Assembly (NCBI GenBank): GCA_964534765.1
Contig: CAZHRJ010000145.1
Location: forward strand, 1 to 7,166
Reading direction: 5' to 3'
Length of the DNA: 7,166 bases
DNA from: CAZHRJ01 sp964534765
GTDB lineage: Bacteria; Lindowbacteria; 2-12-FULL-62-27
How positions within the stretch are numbered: position 1 is the stretch's first letter; each line of letters begins with the position of its first letter. Positions 5,630-7,166 of this stretch are shown piece by piece. The translations under genes and the position numbers were made by a program. The notes beneath the pieces were generated by a model. It had not been told where the DNA came from. It did not search any database and saw only the letters and a program-made list of their open reading frames with translations.

Positions 5630-7166
5630 ATGAGACCGGTCGAACTGCATGCGCACAGTTATTTCAGTGTCCTGGACGCCCTCGCCTCGCCCGAATCACT
5701 GGTGGAGCGGGCCCGGGAACTGGACTACGCCGCCCTGGCGCTGACCGATCATGGCGGGCTCTTTGGTATTCCCCGTTTTTTGCGCGCCGCGGAATCGGCG
5801 AATATCAGTCCGATTGTCGGATGCGAGTTGTATGTCTCCCCGACGAACCGGCAGGACCGTTCGCCGAATTTGCGGCCGGTCGGGCATCATCTGACGGTGC
5901 TGGCGGAGTCGGTTGACGGGTACCGGCATCTGGTCGCGCTATCGTCGGCGGGATATGTGGAAGGATTTTTTCATCGGCCGCGGGTGGATCGGGAGCTGTT
6001 GGAGAAATTTTCCGGCGGGTTGATCGTCCTCACGGGGTGTTATCATTCCGCCCTCTGCGAGAACCTCCGAACCGGACAGAAGGATCAGGCGGTCCGGTGT
6101 ATGGAGGAGTATCTGGATCTTTTCGGCCGGGATCATCTGTACGTCGAGATCCAGCGCCACGGATTGCGGGACGAGGAGAGTCTGATCGCCGATTTGACGG
6201 CTCTGGCGAAGAGGTTCCGGCTGAAATGTGTTGCGACCAATGATGTCCACTATCTCAATCCGGAGGACGCCGAATCGCACCAGATGGCCATGGACTTGCG
6301 ATCCCGCAAATTGCCGACCGATCCCCGCCGGATCCGTTTTTCGAATCCCGCCTACACGTTGCTCACGTCGGCCCAGTGGACCGGATTATTTTCCGAATTC
6401 CCCGAATCCCTGAAAAACGCCCGGGACGTCGCGGATCGGTGCCGGGTGTCATTCTCGGATTTGCGGCAGGCCCTGGCGGCCGGTTCGGATCGATCATCCC
6501 GTCGGGCGGTGAGTCAGTTGAAGAATCTATTGGAGCAGGAGGCCGCGCGGCGGTGGGGCAAGCCTGGAGAGGAAATTCGAGACCGGATGATGGAGGAAGT
6601 CAGGGCGTTGGAGGAGGCGGGATTTGTAGAATATTTTTTGATGATCCACCAGATGGTGGTCGAGGCCCGGCGGCAGGGAATCTCGATTGGACCCGGCCGG
6701 GGATCCGTCACGGGATCGCTGGCTGCGTTCCTTCTTGATATTACGGAACTCAATCCCCTGGAATTCAATCTCTCGTTTGATCGATTCCTTTCTCCAGGGA
6801 GAAAAACCATCCCGGACGTCGATATCGACGTGGATTATCGTTTGCGGTCGCGCGTGATGGAAATTCTGCAGACCGCCCGGCCTGACAGCAGGATGATCCG
6901 CGCCGGAACCCTGTCCCACGTTGGATTGAAAAACGCCGTCCGGGAGGTTGCCCGAAACCGGTCGATCCCCTACCAGGACGTGGACCGGAAAATCCGGTCG
7001 ATTCCTCCCGGGGCGGACAGTCTGGACAAGGAGGAAACCGCTCCATGGTCCGACCTGGTTGACCCTGTGAATCATCTGGCGCTCTTGCCGAGACTCTCGC
7101 AGGGACATCCGACCGCTGTGATCGTGATTCCCGAGGTCTTCGGTCTTGTCGACCACATCGAGGACG
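5630..7166 (+). CDS. dnaE: DNA polymerase III alpha subunit family (DnaE), N-terminal 512 residues, cut by window
   Basis: A C-family DNA polymerase, open without a stop to the window end. The PHP domain (about 1-270) has what look like all its metal ligands: His7, His9, Asp16, His41, Glu66, His87, Cys137, Asp205 and His207. A 3'-5' exonuclease activity is therefore possible. The palm follows with GPGRGSVTGS from 354 and PDVDIDVD from 395, giving catalytic Asp398 and Asp400. The third catalytic Asp would lie beyond the window. Fingers and following motifs diverge: AGTLSHVGLKNAVREVAR in place of the common FGTMAAK-type segment, and HPTAVIVIP in place of HAAGVVI. VEIQRH and LSQGHP recall DnaE2, while GPGRGS and TNDVHY recall DnaE1. 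ATG at 5630 begins right at the PHP motif; no Shine-Dalgarno precedes it. A GTG at 5627 is also in frame. It could be the replicative enzyme or a second, specialised DnaE. Confidence 0.9.
   Translation, partial: MRPVELHAHSYFSVLDALASPESLVERARELDYAALALTDHGGLFGIPRFLRAAESANISPIVGCELYVSPTNRQDRSPNLRPVGHHLTVLAESVDGYRHLVALSSAGYVEGFFHRPRVDRELLEKFSGGLIVLTGCYHSALCENLRTGQKDQAVRCMEEYLDLFGRDHLYVEIQRHGLRDEESLIADLTALAKRFRLKCVATNDVHYLNPEDAESHQMAMDLRSRKLPTDPRRIRFSNPAYTLLTSAQWTGLFSEFPESLKNARDVADRCRVSFSDLRQALAAGSDRSSRRAVSQLKNLLEQEAARRWGKPGEEIRDRMMEEVRALEEAGFVEYFLMIHQMVVEARRQGISIGPGRGSVTGSLAAFLLDITELNPLEFNLSFDRFLSPGRKTIPDVDIDVDYRLRSRVMEILQTARPDSRMIRAGTLSHVGLKNAVREVARNRSIPYQDVDRKIRSIPPGADSLDKEETAPWSDLVDPVNHLALLPRLSQGHPTAVIVIPEVFGLVDHIED

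Overview
This 7.2 kb window is bacterial chromosome of a core housekeeping type, GC-rich by eye. It is tightly packed, with overlapping stop/start codons (ATGA, GTGA). Nothing in it looks like phage, an insertion sequence, a CRISPR array or a tRNA. A SpoVG homologue, an A-type RNase P RNA, Dtd, and a DnaE whose PHP metal site appears intact fit many phyla. The sequence alone does not fix the lineage, and I do not name one.

Layout. (1) Positions 1-453 hold the C-terminal part of a family 2 glycosyltransferase that ends in two membrane helices. It is cut by the window edge. (2) Positions 492-5091 hold a dense run of genes, all on the + strand: spoVG, a membrane-anchored coiled-coil protein with a DUF6115/DUF2802-like tail, a YicC-family endoribonuclease, guanylate kinase (gmk), a cyclic-nucleotide-binding-domain protein with an unrecognised helical C-terminus, D-aminoacyl-tRNA deacylase (dtd) and ribulose-phosphate 3-epimerase (rpe). 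Spacing suggests two or three transcription units: spoVG to yicC overlap, gmk follows after 66 bases with its own strong ribosome binding site, and dtd-rpe overlap. (3) Positions about 5100-5567 hold RNase P RNA (rnpB) on the - strand, converging on rpe with almost no gap. (4) From 5630 to the window edge runs a DNA polymerase III alpha (DnaE-family) gene on the + strand, divergent from rnpB. No stop occurs in its 512 visible codons.

The genes serve RNA turnover and processing (YicC, RNase P), guanine nucleotide supply (Gmk), translation quality control (Dtd), the pentose phosphate pathway (Rpe) and DNA synthesis (DnaE). They do not form an obvious dedicated new pathway.

The most interesting points are these. 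The rnpB and dnaE promoters appear to share one self-complementary -35 hexamer, and the dnaE transcript is predicted to be leaderless. The DnaE is divergent, mixing DnaE1-like and DnaE2-like motifs. A CNBD protein with a novel C-terminal region sits directly behind gmk, where rpoZ is often found. The octamer TCGGCCGG is strongly over-represented and seen only on the + strand.
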